A stretch of 42,332 nt of DNA, taken from assembly GCA_016212295.1 (NCBI GenBank), contig JACRGO010000210.1, positions 1-42,332 of the forward strand, given 5' to 3'. Origin of the DNA: Nitrospinota bacterium (GTDB lineage Bacteria; Nitrospinota; Nitrospinia; JACRGO01). How positions within the stretch are numbered: position 1 is the stretch's first letter; each line of letters opens with the position of its first letter. The notes beneath the pieces are model-generated. The model was not told where the DNA came from. It was given only the letters and a program-made list of their open reading frames with translations, and made no database searches. Positions 6,600-15,451 of the stretch are shown here, one piece after another. The translations under genes and the position numbers were made by a program.

Positions 6600-8330
6600 A
6601 TGAAAGTATTGCTGGCCACTCTCCACTCCAAATTCATTCATTCCTCCCTGGCGCTTCCATGTATTGCCGCGACCTGTTCCGGCCTGAAAGGTGTGGATAT
6701 CTCCATCAAGGAGTTCACCACCAAGGAACCTCTTGACCGCCTCATAGTTGACATCTTAGATGAAGGCCCTGACATCATAGGCTTCTCCTGCTACATCTGG
6801 AATATTGAAAAGACCCTGTTATTGGCTTCCGGGATAAAACGGGTACGGCCCGGAATCCTTGTGGTCCTTGGCGGCCCGGAAGTGTCATACGACGCCGGGA
6901 ACATTTTAAAAACAAACAACGCGGTGGACTGCATAGTTAAAGGGGAAGGGGAGGGGGTTTTCAGGGATTTTTTGGATTCAGTGAATATGGCTGGAGTGGC
7001 TGGCTTATCACATCCAGGCTTGAGGAAGGCGCCAGGCATTAGTTATAGAACGGGGGGCGGGATATTCGATAACGGCACGGCCCCTGCCATGCCTGACCTC
7101 GACCTGATTCCATCCCCCTTTTCGTTGGGTCTCGTGGAAACCGGCAAGCCCCTTGTCTATTACGAGTCGTCCAGGGGTTGCCCCTTCACCTGCGCCTTTT
7201 GTCTTTCCGCTCTTGATGGACAAGTGCGGTCCTTTTCAATGGAGCGCATCCGTGAGGACCTTTCAACGCTTATCAATGCAGGCGCCAAGCAGGTCAAATT
7301 CGTGGACAGAACGTTCAACTACCATGCTGGCAGGGCCAACGCTATTTGGGCCTTTATCCTGGAGCAAAATATAGCGCGGCGTGGCCGCGACAGCCGGTTC
7401 CACTTCGAGATAGCCGCCGACCTCCTCACGGACGAAAATATCGAAACCCTTAAAAAGGTCCAGCCAGGAGTCTTTCGTTTTGAAATAGGCGTGCAGTCGA
7501 TTGCCGAGGAGACCCTTGCCTCAGTGAGCCGTAAATCGGATGCCTCAAGGCTTTTTTCCAATGTGAAGCGGCTGGTGGAGGAGACTTTTGTCCATATCCA
7601 CCTCGACCTTGTGGCTGGATTGCCGGGAGAGGACTTTTCAGGTTTTCTCGCGTCCCTTCAGCGGCTTTTTTCCGCCAATCCTCATCACATACAGGTGGAA
7701 CCGCTCAAGGTGCTGAAGGGGTCGCCCATGATGGATATCGCGAAAAAGGAGGGATACACCTTCAGCGGCGTTCCACCCTACAGGATAATAACCACCCCGT
7801 GGCTGAGTGAGGAAGAGGTCGAGAGGATCGAAACCATCGGCAGGCTTCTGGAACTCGTGTACAATAAAGGGAGGTTCAAAAATACCCTTCATATCATCAG
7901 AGAGCGGACGCCTCTTTCTGAATTTTTTGACGGACTTTCCCGATATTGGCGCAGCGCTGAAATCCAAACCCTGTCCCTGGACGATCTCTTTGAAACGTTT
8001 TGGACGTTCGCTAAGGGGGTTTTGAGCGCTGAATCTCTCCCTATTTTCGCCGGCGCGCTTTCCCATGACCGGTGCCTTGCTGATTATCCCGTGGCAAAAG
8101 GATTGCCGTCCTATATGGCCAGGGACTTGAATGATTGCAGGGTAACCAGAAGTGAAATAAGGAAAATTCGGAAAAAATTTGATATCGCGCCACATATCCA
8201 GGTGAAGGCGTTCAGGTATCGCTTTGAAAGCTGTTATGGCGTGGACGGCGGGCGTGATCGTCTCTTTATCTACCTGTCCGGAGAGGGCAGGAAGCTTGAG
8301 GTGATTGCCATGCCGGTTTTAGCGGAGTAA
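6600..8330 (+). CDS. B12-binding radical SAM protein with DUF4080-like C-terminus
   Basis: The 576-residue product has the layout of B12-dependent radical SAM enzymes. Residues 1-130 form a cobalamin-binding Rossmann domain (MKVLLATLHSKF at the start, GPDIIGFSCYIWN and GGPEVS later). A radical SAM barrel follows with the cluster motif CPFTCAFC (Cys194, Cys198, Cys201), VKFVDRTFN and FRFEIGVQS. The C-terminal 200 residues resemble DUF4080, which accompanies such proteins in many anaerobes. The canonical DxHxxG of the B12 domain is not obvious, so cobalamin binding may be base-off or lost. It probably catalyses methyl transfer or another radical step on an unknown substrate; members are scattered and uncharacterised. 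No clear ribosome site precedes ATG 6600. It stands alone, without genes for a substrate. Confidence 0.85.
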   Translation: MKVLLATLHSKFIHSSLALPCIAATCSGLKGVDISIKEFTTKEPLDRLIVDILDEGPDIIGFSCYIWNIEKTLLLASGIKRVRPGILVVLGGPEVSYDAGNILKTNNAVDCIVKGEGEGVFRDFLDSVNMAGVAGLSHPGLRKAPGISYRTGGGIFDNGTAPAMPDLDLIPSPFSLGLVETGKPLVYYESSRGCPFTCAFCLSALDGQVRSFSMERIREDLSTLINAGAKQVKFVDRTFNYHAGRANAIWAFILEQNIARRGRDSRFHFEIAADLLTDENIETLKKVQPGVFRFEIGVQSIAEETLASVSRKSDASRLFSNVKRLVEETFVHIHLDLVAGLPGEDFSGFLASLQRLFSANPHHIQVEPLKVLKGSPMMDIAKKEGYTFSGVPPYRIITTPWLSEEEVERIETIGRLLELVYNKGRFKNTLHIIRERTPLSEFFDGLSRYWRSAEIQTLSLDDLFETFWTFAKGVLSAESLPIFAGALSHDRCLADYPVAKGLPSYMARDLNDCRVTRSEIRKIRKKFDIAPHIQVKAFRYRFESCYGVDGGRDRLFIYLSGEGRKLEVIAMPVLAE

Positions 8331-8597
8331 GGGGCAAGAATTGTGGATTCCGGATCGTGGATTCGGGATTTAATATCCCAAATAAAAATCGGCCATTATC
8401 CCGGCTTGTTCAAATTATGGTTTTTGGGATATATTGATAGGTAACCCATTGATATAGTAATGAAAGGAGGTGTTACCAGGAGCCAGATCCTGAAAGTAGT
8501 GAAACGGTCCGGAATAAATCTCCGGAATATAAAATTTATAACTTTTCATTTGCCGCTGATGAACGCGGATAAATGCCGATAAAAAAAGGAGACATAA
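8331..8597 (+). other. Intergenic leader before the Ig-like gene
   Basis: Contains word repeats (GTGGATTCCGGATCGTGGAT), then TTGTTC (near 8407) with TATATT 18 bp later as a weak promoter, an orphan AAAGGAGGTG not followed by a usable start, and a phrase GCTGATGAACGCGGATAA that is common in interspersed repeats. A 40-codon frame opening at 8460 is not supported by a ribosome site. Confidence 0.3.
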
Positions 8598-9326
8598 ATG
8601 AAGTTAGCGCTGAAAAAAGGCAGGGCATTATTTTTAATTGAGATATTGCTGTTGGCCGCTTGTTTTGCGGGTCTTGGGGCCTCGAACGCGTGGGCCAAGG
8701 CAAAAGTAAAGGCGGTGGACTCCATCGCAGTCACCTATGAGGACCAGAAAGGCGGCGCGATAGATGTATACGACGGCGACAGCATATCCATCCCGGTCAA
8801 GGAAAAACAAGCCTTCACCGCAGTGGCGTATGATGTGGACGAAAATGTCGTGAAAACCAAACTGACATGGGCAAGCAGCGACAAGAAAATCGCCAAGGCG
8901 TCCTCAAGCGGCGTTGTCACAATGTCCAAAAAGACAGGAGTTTCCACTATCACCGTTTCAGACAGAAAAAGCGGCGCCGCGTTGAGTTTCGATGTTTCAT
9001 CCGAGGAGGACCTGGGAATAGCCAGCATTGGAGTATTCGATGAAAATGATGTTGAAATAACGGACGCCGCGCTTGGCACTTTGGACATGGCGGTTGATGA
9101 CGTAATGCAGCTTACTCCCAGGGCATTCGATGATACCGGAGCGGAAATAAATGTTGATCCGTCCTTGTTTCGTTGGACGCTTGACCATTCAACGCCTAAA
9201 GGCGCGGTTACCTGCGGCAAGGACGGGGTTGTGACAGCCAATGATATAGGTGAGGCAAATATCACCGTTTCCATCGGCGCGGGGAGTTTTGAAGTTACAG
9301 CGCAATTCGGCGTAAGCGTTCAATAG
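8598..9326 (+). CDS. Secreted protein with two bacterial Ig-like (Big_2) domains
   Basis: The 242-residue product begins with a basic n-region and hydrophobic core (residues 10-28) and a signal cleavage site near ASNAWA-KA (about 34). Two beta-rich repeats follow with the Big_2 pattern: the first (about 40-140) has TWASSDKKIAKASSSGVVT and GVSTITVSD, the second (about 145-242) has FRWTLDHS, CGKDGVVTANDIGEANITVS. These folds usually serve in adhesion or as spacers in surface proteins, but here there is no anchor or catalytic domain, so a free or periplasmic protein is likely. The start is supported by AAAGGAG upstream. A GC-rich hairpin separates it from the next secreted-protein gene, so the pair may be a unit with graded expression. 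Function unknown. Confidence 0.8.
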   Translation: MKLALKKGRALFLIEILLLAACFAGLGASNAWAKAKVKAVDSIAVTYEDQKGGAIDVYDGDSISIPVKEKQAFTAVAYDVDENVVKTKLTWASSDKKIAKASSSGVVTMSKKTGVSTITVSDRKSGAALSFDVSSEEDLGIASIGVFDENDVEITDAALGTLDMAVDDVMQLTPRAFDDTGAEINVDPSLFRWTLDHSTPKGAVTCGKDGVVTANDIGEANITVSIGAGSFEVTAQFGVSVQ

Positions 9327-9341
9327 AGTTTTTTTATCATA

Positions 9342-9382
9342 GCGCGCCGCTCCGCTGTGAAGCGGGCGGCGCGCCGTCTTTT
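9342..9382 (+). terminator. Strong GC hairpin between the two secreted-protein genes
   Basis: GCGCGCCGC then CCGCT pairs with AGCGG and GCGGCGCGC (one bulged base, loop GTGA), followed by CGTCTTTT. The U tract is short and runs into the GAGGAG ribosome site of the next gene, so it may act as a partial terminator or attenuator. Confidence 0.6.
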
Positions 9383-9396
9383 GAGGAGATACGCAT

Positions 9397-10782
9397 TTGA
9401 GAGCATTAAATTTCATCCTCAATTTCATCTGTCTTTTTGCAATGGCGTTGTCAGGCCTCACGCTTTCAAACATCGCGTCAGCAGACCTACTGGAAGCCGA
9501 CCCCAGCCAAATCGTCTATAATTCCGCGTTGGAGTCCGAGACCCAGCGGAGCACGAAGCTGGAGCAGGCCAGGACTGAATACGAGGCGTGGAAGCATAAC
9601 GCGGAACAAGTTTTAAAAGATAAAAAAAAACCGGCTTTGCCGGCGCCCCCTTCCATTTCCTTCAAGTGCGAGGAAAATAAATCCAAGGCTTCGTCCAAGG
9701 CCGTTGACCAATTCATCAAGGAGATGAATGACCCGGAAGCCCTCATTATCAAGAACCTGATCTCCACCCAAAAAACCTTGATAAGCCTTGGAGACCCGGA
9801 TGACGGCGAGGCGTTAGACCTTGCAGGCAGGCTCCAGGGCAGGGTGGTATGGAAGGCGGAACTTTTAATCAGGAAATATCAGAAGGCAAAGGACCAGGAT
9901 AAGCTCCATGCAGTGGCCGTGGCGGCGCTCAAGGCCGACAAGGAAGCAAATCTTTTAGGGGTCCAAGGTTCTTCAATCATGTCCGATCTTGCGTCCTGGT
10001 TTGGCGATGTTGAGGACCAGTATATTGAAGACCTCAGGGCCAGGCATGACTACAGGGTTGTGGGCGCCTTGCTGGAGTTGGACAAATCGGCCTCCCTGCT
10101 GGGCGCGGCTAACGATATATCCAGCCTGGAAGACAAGCTTTCCAAGGCCCTGACATTCCAGGCGGGCTTTGATAATAAAACCGGCGCTGTCGGGTCTAAC
10201 GGGCAACTGGCTTATATTCTCAGCGGCGAAGTAAAAAATATATCCCCGGCTAACTATTTTTCAAATAATAAGTGGGAGGGCACGGGACGAAAGGCAGGCT
10301 CGTATACCTCTTGTAAAATCTCTCAACCAGGCTCATGGCTGGTCCTTCCTAATTACTTTCCAGTAACTGTCCGCATTGAAAAATTTGACGCTTGCAAAAG
10401 CAAAAGCGTTGACGTCTATATAGACCGCCTCGGCGCGAAGACGGAAACTTTCGCCACTTCAAAAGGGTCAGCTCCAGTTTCAGGAGTTGTTCAAGCCACG
10501 GACATGGCCTTGTTGAGTGATCATATTACCTCCACGGCAGGGGGCGGCGAATTCAAGTTCACCCTCCCATTGAAAAATCTGCAAAAAGAAGCGGCAAACG
10601 AGACCTTTGATAAATCCCTGGGCCCTTTATCCGTGAGCTACCAATTGCGCCTGGAACACACCCCGCCGGACCATAAGATCAGGCTGCAACGGGACTGCCG
10701 TTGCAGCAATGTCCGTCTGTCCAAAAGCCGGAAACAATCCTGCCGCCAAGCGTGCGCGCGCGCCGGTTCGCGGGAGAAATAA
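9397..10782 (+). CDS. Secreted protein of unknown function
   Basis: Not recognised. The 461-residue product has a signal peptide (hydrophobic 5-24, cleavage near SNIASA-DL). Residues 45-130 are charged and helical with coiled-coil character (LEQARTEYEAWKHNAEQVLKDKKK) broken by a proline-rich bit (ALPAPP). Residues 130-265 are helical, with LEDKLSKAL and repeated alanine-rich stretches. The C-terminal 190 residues look beta-rich with scattered cysteines. The last 40 residues are unusually basic and Cys/Arg-rich (RDCRCSN, SCRQAC), unlike the rest, and another frame over the same bases is also open. A late frameshift is therefore possible. The start is TTG at 9397, chosen because GAGGAG lies at 9384-9389; no ATG fits as well. 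It follows the Ig-like gene by 70 bp and is probably co-transcribed in part. Confidence 0.65.
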   Translation: MRALNFILNFICLFAMALSGLTLSNIASADLLEADPSQIVYNSALESETQRSTKLEQARTEYEAWKHNAEQVLKDKKKPALPAPPSISFKCEENKSKASSKAVDQFIKEMNDPEALIIKNLISTQKTLISLGDPDDGEALDLAGRLQGRVVWKAELLIRKYQKAKDQDKLHAVAVAALKADKEANLLGVQGSSIMSDLASWFGDVEDQYIEDLRARHDYRVVGALLELDKSASLLGAANDISSLEDKLSKALTFQAGFDNKTGAVGSNGQLAYILSGEVKNISPANYFSNNKWEGTGRKAGSYTSCKISQPGSWLVLPNYFPVTVRIEKFDACKSKSVDVYIDRLGAKTETFATSKGSAPVSGVVQATDMALLSDHITSTAGGGEFKFTLPLKNLQKEAANETFDKSLGPLSVSYQLRLEHTPPDHKIRLQRDCRCSNVRLSKSRKQSCRQACARAGSREK

Positions 10783-10816
10783 ACATGGCTATGCCGCGCT
10801 ATGACATTCGAGTTTA

Positions 10817-10963
10817 GTATCTCACGGGTTCAGGGTTCAGGGTTGAAAGGGCGTGAAACACGGCAATGTTGCAAGGGATTTTTAGGGCGCTTCACATTGG
10901 ATCTGATGGATACATAGTTTTCTAAAACCTGGAACCCTGAACCTTGAACCCGTGAACGGTTAC
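10817..10963. repeat. Family C element, copy C2
   Basis: 147-bp inverted repeat: CACGGGTTCAGGGTTCAGGG at the left pairs with AACCCTGAACCTTGAACCCG at the right, ending GTGAACGGTTAC. The core shares AACACGGCAATGTTGCAAGG with C1 (reversed). It lies between convergent genes and fills most of that gap. Confidence 0.85.
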
Positions 10964-10987
10964 CGAATTTATTTCAGGTTTCGATAT

Positions 10988-11749
10988 TCAAGTAACTCTT
11001 TTTTCAGAATTTTCCGCTGACTCTTCCAGGTCGATGATTCGATAATCGTTCAGATAGGGCTTTGTTTTATATGAGCGGATGCTCCTTATATTGTCCATGA
11101 CTTTCGCTACCCTGTCGAGGAGTTTGAGGACTTCATTGAGGATTTTATAATGGGGGTGGTCCTTGCCGGCTATTTTTAACAACACTTCTATGTTGGTTAC
11201 GATAGCGCAAAGTGGATTGCTGATTTCATGGGCCACGGCGCCCGCCATTTCAGTAAGGGCCAGCATGCGTTTTGAGTCTATCAGTTCATTCTGGGTTTTT
11301 TTCAGTTGATCAATGGTTTCAAGGAGTTCGGCATTGCTCTTTTTCAGGGAAGCCATCAGGCCCCTTTTTTGAAGCTCCAGTTCCTTTTTTTCCCAGGCCC
11401 TGCGGCAGGCCGATAAAAGAAGATCGAGGTTTTCAAGGGGTTTCATCAGGTAATCGTAGGCCAGTTCCTCACGGAGGCTTGTAACGCAGGTATCCATGCT
11501 GCCCTTTCCAGTGAGGATAATCCCGATGCAATCAGGGTCTTTTTCCTTAAGCCTCTTCAGGAATTCCATCCCGTTCATTCCGGGCATATCCAGGTCGGTA
11601 ATCACCAGCCCGTCGAAATCCGTCCCGTATTTTTCCAAACCCTCCTTCCCACTCCGCGCCGTTGCCACCATGAATCCCTGGCTGGAAAGGAAGTCATTCA
11701 AAAGCTCCAGAATGTCATCATCGTCAACCACAAGCAGTTTTTTTTTCAT
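10988..11749 (-). CDS. Response regulator fused to a HisKA domain, without ATPase domain
   Basis: The 253-residue product has a receiver domain (1-120; acidic pocket DDDD at 9-12, phosphoacceptor Asp52 in TDLDMP, Thr80, Lys103), a coiled linker (120-160) and a HisKA-type dimerisation helix pair with H-box AHEISNPL (His174). It ends about 75 residues later with no N, G1 or G2 boxes, so it cannot phosphorylate itself. It could pass phosphate between Asp52 and His174 or be phosphorylated in trans, like a phosphotransfer protein. The receiver and linker are closely related to those of the REC-PAS-GGDEF gene at 19964-21064 (same TDLDMP, DPDCIGIILTGKG and AYDYL.KPLEN blocks). The start at 11749 (MKKKLLVV) has AGGTGAAAAA upstream; the longer open frame to 11854 runs into repeat A2 and is rejected. 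It is the last gene of the signalling block. Confidence 0.85.
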   Translation of the reverse strand: MKKKLLVVDDDDILELLNDFLSSQGFMVATARSGKEGLEKYGTDFDGLVITDLDMPGMNGMEFLKRLKEKDPDCIGIILTGKGSMDTCVTSLREELAYDYLMKPLENLDLLLSACRRAWEKKELELQKRGLMASLKKSNAELLETIDQLKKTQNELIDSKRMLALTEMAGAVAHEISNPLCAIVTNIEVLLKIAGKDHPHYKILNEVLKLLDRVAKVMDNIRSIRSYKTKPYLNDYRIIDLEESAENSEKRVT

Positions 11750-11782
11750 TTTTTCACCTATAAAATAAAAAAAATTAAACGC

Positions 11783-12005
11783 GGAGGCTTGAATAAGAAG
11801 CCCCTTAACACACCCCGGCCTTCGGCCACCCCTCTCAAGAGGGGAATTTTTCAAAGGAAAAATTTTTTAATCGCCGGTGGTATGATTTCCCGCGGTTTGC
11901 CGCGACGCCTTGTCCCTTAATCCCATATTACCACCTATAAATTCCCCTCTTGAGAGGGGTGGCCGAAGGCCGGGGTGTGAGGGGCTTCGTGGCTGTTTGC
12001 AAGAG
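11783..12005. repeat. Family A element, copy A2 (outer ends missing)
   Basis: It carries the inner inverted arms (ACACACCCCGGCCTTCGGCC and the reverse copy, with CCCCTCTCAAGAGGGG palindromes) and a central loop like those of A3 and A4, but lacks the terminal AGAAGCTGTCTTGAAAA repeats. It fills the gap between the REC-HisKA and REC genes and ends 2 bp from the stop codon of the latter. Confidence 0.85.
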
Positions 12006-12007
12006 GC

Positions 12008-12463
12008 TCACATAACAACCCTGGACACATCCTTGGCCTTCTTTTTTTTCGTTTGAAACGCCTTGAATACGATTTCCCGTTTATGCCGTTGATACTCCAC
12101 CGCCATCTTTACCCTGTCAAGGATGGTCTCGATCTGGTCCAAGGGTTTTTCCAGATAACTGAAGGCGCCTTGGTCAAGGCAGTCAATGGCCAATTCCATG
12201 GTGGAATAGCCTGTCATTAAAATCACTTCAATATATTTGGTTATTTTTTTTATTTCCTTGAGGAATTCCAACCCGCTTATGCCTGGCATCATGATGTCAG
12301 AAACCACGACATTGAAACGCTGCAAGTCCGTTTCAATCATCTTGACGCCTTCCATGGCCGTGGAGGCTGTTGCAACCCTATAGCCTTCCGCCTCGAAAAG
12401 TTCCTTAAGCATTTCCCTTATTTCCTTGTCATCATCCACCACTAAAATCTCGGCTTTTTCCAT
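12008..12463 (-). CDS. Single-domain response regulator
   Basis: The 151-residue product is a receiver domain with a short charged helical tail. The acidic pocket is DDD (10-12), the phosphoacceptor Asp56 in VSDIMMP, the switch Thr near LMTGYS and the conserved Lys in YLEKPLD. There is no DNA-binding or enzymatic output, as in CheY- or Spo0F-like relays. It is encoded directly downstream of the histidine kinase gene at 12553-15348 and is the obvious phosphate acceptor. I chose ATG 12463 because GAGGAGG precedes it at ideal spacing; the open frame extends upstream to 12556 only through a word-repeat element. The basic tail (QTKKKKAKDVSRVVM) ends two bases before repeat A2. Confidence 0.88.
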   Translation of the reverse strand: MEKAEILVVDDDKEIREMLKELFEAEGYRVATASTAMEGVKMIETDLQRFNVVVSDIMMPGISGLEFLKEIKKITKYIEVILMTGYSTMELAIDCLDQGAFSYLEKPLDQIETILDRVKMAVEYQRHKREIVFKAFQTKKKKAKDVSRVVM

Positions 12464-12484
12464 TGTGGCCTCCTCAAAGAAAGT

Positions 12485-12568
12485 AACGAGTGACGAGTGA
12501 CAAGTAGGGAGTAAACAGTAGGCGGTAAGCAGCAACCACCACTTGTCACTCGTCACTTGTCACTGTTT
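12485..12568. repeat. Family J word-repeat inverted element
   Basis: GTAACGAGTGACGAGTGACA at the left pairs with TGTCACTCGTCACTTGTCAC at the right around a centre of related 7-mers (AGTAGGGAGTAAACAGTAGG). Its right end encodes the last residues and TGA stop of the upstream kinase (VNSDK). A shorter trace, GACGAGTAACGAGTGAC, occurs at 38430-38446. Confidence 0.75.
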
Positions 12569-15348
12569 ACAGCCGGCAGTGTAATCCTGAAAACCGCCCC
12601 CTCTTTATTATTTGATGCTTCAATGTCTCCTTTGTGTTCTTTAATTATCCCGTAGCTGACGGACAGGCCCAGGCCGGTGCCTTTCCCCACCTCCTTTGAG
12701 GTGAAAAACGGGTCGAATATTTTATCAAGATAATCATCGGGTATTCCCCCTCCGGTATCAGAGAACTCCAGCCAAACCTTGTCAGTTTCACGGTTGTATC
12801 CGGTTTTAACTGAAATCAGTTTTTTCCAATCCGACTGCTCCTTCCCAAGTTTTATTTCATATTCGTCCATGGCGTGCCTGGAATTGGAGATAAGGTTCAG
12901 GAAGACCTGCTCCAGTTGATGGTTGTCCCCTTTAATCAACGGCAAATCGGGCTGGTAGTCTCTCTCCACTATAATATTGCTGGACTTGAGTTGATCGCCC
13001 ACGAACGCGAATGCCTCTTCAAGGGGGGAGCGCAAATCGAGCGCCTTGGGGCTTCCCGCGGATTTCCTTGAAAAAGTCCTCAAGTGGTCAATGGTTGCCA
13101 TCATCCTCGAAGTGCTTTTTTCAATGATTTCCAGGTTCCTTTGCGTCTTTTCGTCATATTTTTCCTTGTCCCTGAGCATCATTTGGGTAAACCCGCGGAC
13201 CACCATGATGGGCTGGTTCAATTCATGGGCCACTCCCGCGGTCAGCTCTCCGATGGAGGCAAGTTTGCTGGATTGAATCAACTGGGCCTGTTTATTTTTC
13301 AGCTCGGATATGGCCGACTTCAGCTGCTGGTGTATTTCGTTGGAATCCTCAAGGATGCTGAGCAGCACGTCTGAATACCGCCTCAATTCACTCACCTGCT
13401 TTTCGATAGTCTCCATTTGCCGTATTTCTCCGGTCACATCGCGCTTCACGGCAACGTAATTGATAATCTTGCCTGAACCATCAAATATGGGGGCGATGTT
13501 GGCTTCTTCCTGATAGATCGTGCCGTCCTTTTTCCTGTTAGTGAAGCGGCCTTGCCAGATTTTCCCTCCAGTGATTGTATCCAACATTTTCCGGTAAACG
13601 GCGCCGTCAGTTTGGCCGCTCTTGAAAATGCTGGGATTTTGTCCTATTGCCTCCTCGGCGGAGTAGCCTGAGACTATCTCAAAGGCCGGGTTTACATATT
13701 GTATGGTCCCGCCGGCGTCAGTAATGACAATGGTATCGCCGGATTGTTTCACAGCCATTGCCAGGCGGGAGAGTTCCACCTCAGCCTTCTTCCGTTCCGT
13801 GATGTCCTGCGCCACGCAGACTATTCCCTGGATATTGGCGCCGCTGTCGCGCATGAGGGAAGCTGAAAAAAGAACAGGTATTCTGCGGCCATCCTTTGAA
13901 AGCAAGTCCTTTTCCATGTCTTTCAGGAAACCTTTTTTAAATAAATCCTCGAGCCCCATTCCCTTAAAGAGTTCTTTCCTGGCAAAAACCAAACTGGCCG
14001 GCCGGCCGGTCAACTCATCTTCCCGGTAGCCCAGGAGATCGCATGCGGCCTGATTCGTGGACTTGATGGTGATCTCCGAGGAAATTATAAAAAGGGCATT
14101 GGTCATGCTTCCAATGATTTTATCAACGTAATTTTTTGAGACGGTTTTTTCCAGCAAATCCTCCGCCATCCTGTTAAAGGAATTGGCTATTTGGCCAAGT
14201 TCGGTTGAGTCTTTAAAATTTATCCGCGCGTCAAGGCCGCCTTTTCCCATTTTAGCCATTGCATCTTCAAAGGCTTTAAGGGGAAGCAGGGTTTTATGCG
14301 TGAATAAAATGGAAAGCAAAAGAGAGGCTCCAAGAATAGCCAATAACCAGGCAAGGCCATTCCTGGCGGCGTTAAACCATGTGGATGTAATAGAGGCTTC
14401 CGAATGCCTCTCCATGAAAACCCAGTACTTTTTCGGCGCCATACTTTTGTCAAAGAATACTTTTCTCCAGACCCTGAATTCCCTTAGCTCAGGGTCATAA
14501 TGAATCATGGAATCCTGTCTTTGCAGATTCAGCTTGAGCACGGGTAATTCCGCCAGCAGATTGGCTCCGTGGCCGAGTTCCTTTCCAAAGAGCATCTTTT
14601 TGTCCCAATGGCGGAGGTATGTGCCTTCATTATCAATAATCAAAAAGCTAGGTTTTTCCCCGGAAGTTGTCCGGCCAAAAACGAGGTCAGAGTTTATATT
14701 CAACACAAGAATCCCGAAAAGCCTTCCATCTTTCATGTAAATCCGCTTGCCAAGTCTCAACATGGGAGTGGGAGGGGAGGTAATTTCGCCGTGTTCTTTT
14801 TTCAGAGAGACGGTGGCGGCACGGACCTCATTGCCCGGAGCTTCCATGAAATACCTGAAATAGTCTCTGTCGGCCTTATTTTGCAGTTCATTCACAGGAA
14901 CCTGGGCCACTCCGGCGCCGGTACGGTCAAACCGGATGAGCTCCTGGCCGTTGGGAAGAATTATCCTCAATTGAAGATAAAATTCATTTATATTTATATT
15001 TATCCTGAGGTCCGAAGCCAAATCCTTGCATAACGCGCTTTCATAGAAAGAATCAGAGGGAACTCCTTTAGTGATATCTATTTCTTCCACGCCGGGATAC
15101 TTGAGGATATCCTCCTCCATTTCATTTACCTGACCCTCAATTTCCCCTTTGACAAAATCAAGCATGGATAAAGCTTTTTCCGCCTTAATCTCCAGTTCAT
15201 CGGCAAACTGATTGAGAGTAGCCTGTCTGGAATTATTTTTAAGGTTATTGCCGATTATGGCAATGGCGATCCCGGCTGGGACCGCCAATATTAAAAAGAT
15301 CCCAATGGAAAATCTGACGCTTAATTGGTTTAAAAATTTTTTTTTCAT
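12553..15348 (-). CDS. Membrane-bound sensor histidine kinase (extracytoplasmic sensor-HAMP-PAS-PAS-HisKA-HATPase)
   Basis: The 931-residue kinase has a first membrane helix (about 11-33), a 300-residue extracytoplasmic sensor of double-Cache type (about 40-325), a second membrane helix (about 331-350) and a HAMP linker (350-400, PLKAFEDAMAKMGKGGLDARI). Two PAS domains follow (about 403-520, and about 530-645 ending in a PAC-like IINYVAVKRDVT). The HisKA H-box is AHELNQP with His708; the ATPase domain has NLISNSRHAM, DTGGGIP, FDPFFTSK and GTGLGLS. All kinase boxes are intact. It most likely senses a small ligand outside the membrane and phosphorylates the receiver encoded next at 12008-12463. 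The last residues and stop come from repeat J. The start ATG has no clear ribosome site; just upstream is the palindrome GGGGCGACCGGCCGGTCGCC. Confidence 0.93.
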   Translation of the reverse strand: MKKKFLNQLSVRFSIGIFLILAVPAGIAIAIIGNNLKNNSRQATLNQFADELEIKAEKALSMLDFVKGEIEGQVNEMEEDILKYPGVEEIDITKGVPSDSFYESALCKDLASDLRINININEFYLQLRIILPNGQELIRFDRTGAGVAQVPVNELQNKADRDYFRYFMEAPGNEVRAATVSLKKEHGEITSPPTPMLRLGKRIYMKDGRLFGILVLNINSDLVFGRTTSGEKPSFLIIDNEGTYLRHWDKKMLFGKELGHGANLLAELPVLKLNLQRQDSMIHYDPELREFRVWRKVFFDKSMAPKKYWVFMERHSEASITSTWFNAARNGLAWLLAILGASLLLSILFTHKTLLPLKAFEDAMAKMGKGGLDARINFKDSTELGQIANSFNRMAEDLLEKTVSKNYVDKIIGSMTNALFIISSEITIKSTNQAACDLLGYREDELTGRPASLVFARKELFKGMGLEDLFKKGFLKDMEKDLLSKDGRRIPVLFSASLMRDSGANIQGIVCVAQDITERKKAEVELSRLAMAVKQSGDTIVITDAGGTIQYVNPAFEIVSGYSAEEAIGQNPSIFKSGQTDGAVYRKMLDTITGGKIWQGRFTNRKKDGTIYQEEANIAPIFDGSGKIINYVAVKRDVTGEIRQMETIEKQVSELRRYSDVLLSILEDSNEIHQQLKSAISELKNKQAQLIQSSKLASIGELTAGVAHELNQPIMVVRGFTQMMLRDKEKYDEKTQRNLEIIEKSTSRMMATIDHLRTFSRKSAGSPKALDLRSPLEEAFAFVGDQLKSSNIIVERDYQPDLPLIKGDNHQLEQVFLNLISNSRHAMDEYEIKLGKEQSDWKKLISVKTGYNRETDKVWLEFSDTGGGIPDDYLDKIFDPFFTSKEVGKGTGLGLSVSYGIIKEHKGDIEASNNKEGAVFRITLPAVNSDK

Positions 15349-15349
15349 A

Positions 15350-15376
15350 TTGTTGGGGCGACCGGCCGGTCGCCCA
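15350..15376. repeat. Family G palindrome, copy G1
   Basis: GGGCGACCGGCCGGTCGCCC is a perfect 20-bp palindrome here, preceded by ATTGTT. Further copies are at 15824-15847 and, inside a coding region, at 16280-16310. It sits just before the start codon of the kinase gene on the minus strand and could affect translation. Confidence 0.75.
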
Positions 15377-15451
15377 TGCCTGTTTTTTTAAAGTTTTTTG
15401 TCTTAACGCAAAGAACGCGGAGAAAAGCTAAAAAATCTTTTTTTCTTTTTA

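Noticed and set aside
11750-11854. N-terminal extension of the REC-HisKA protein
   Set aside because: It is translated from repeat A2 and AT-rich spacer; the receiver domain begins at MKKKLLVV (11749).
12464-12556. Upstream extension of the single-domain REC protein (MTSDKWWLLLTAYCLL)
   Set aside because: These codons read through word-repeat J; ATG 12463 has a perfect GAGGAGG site and family alignment starts there.
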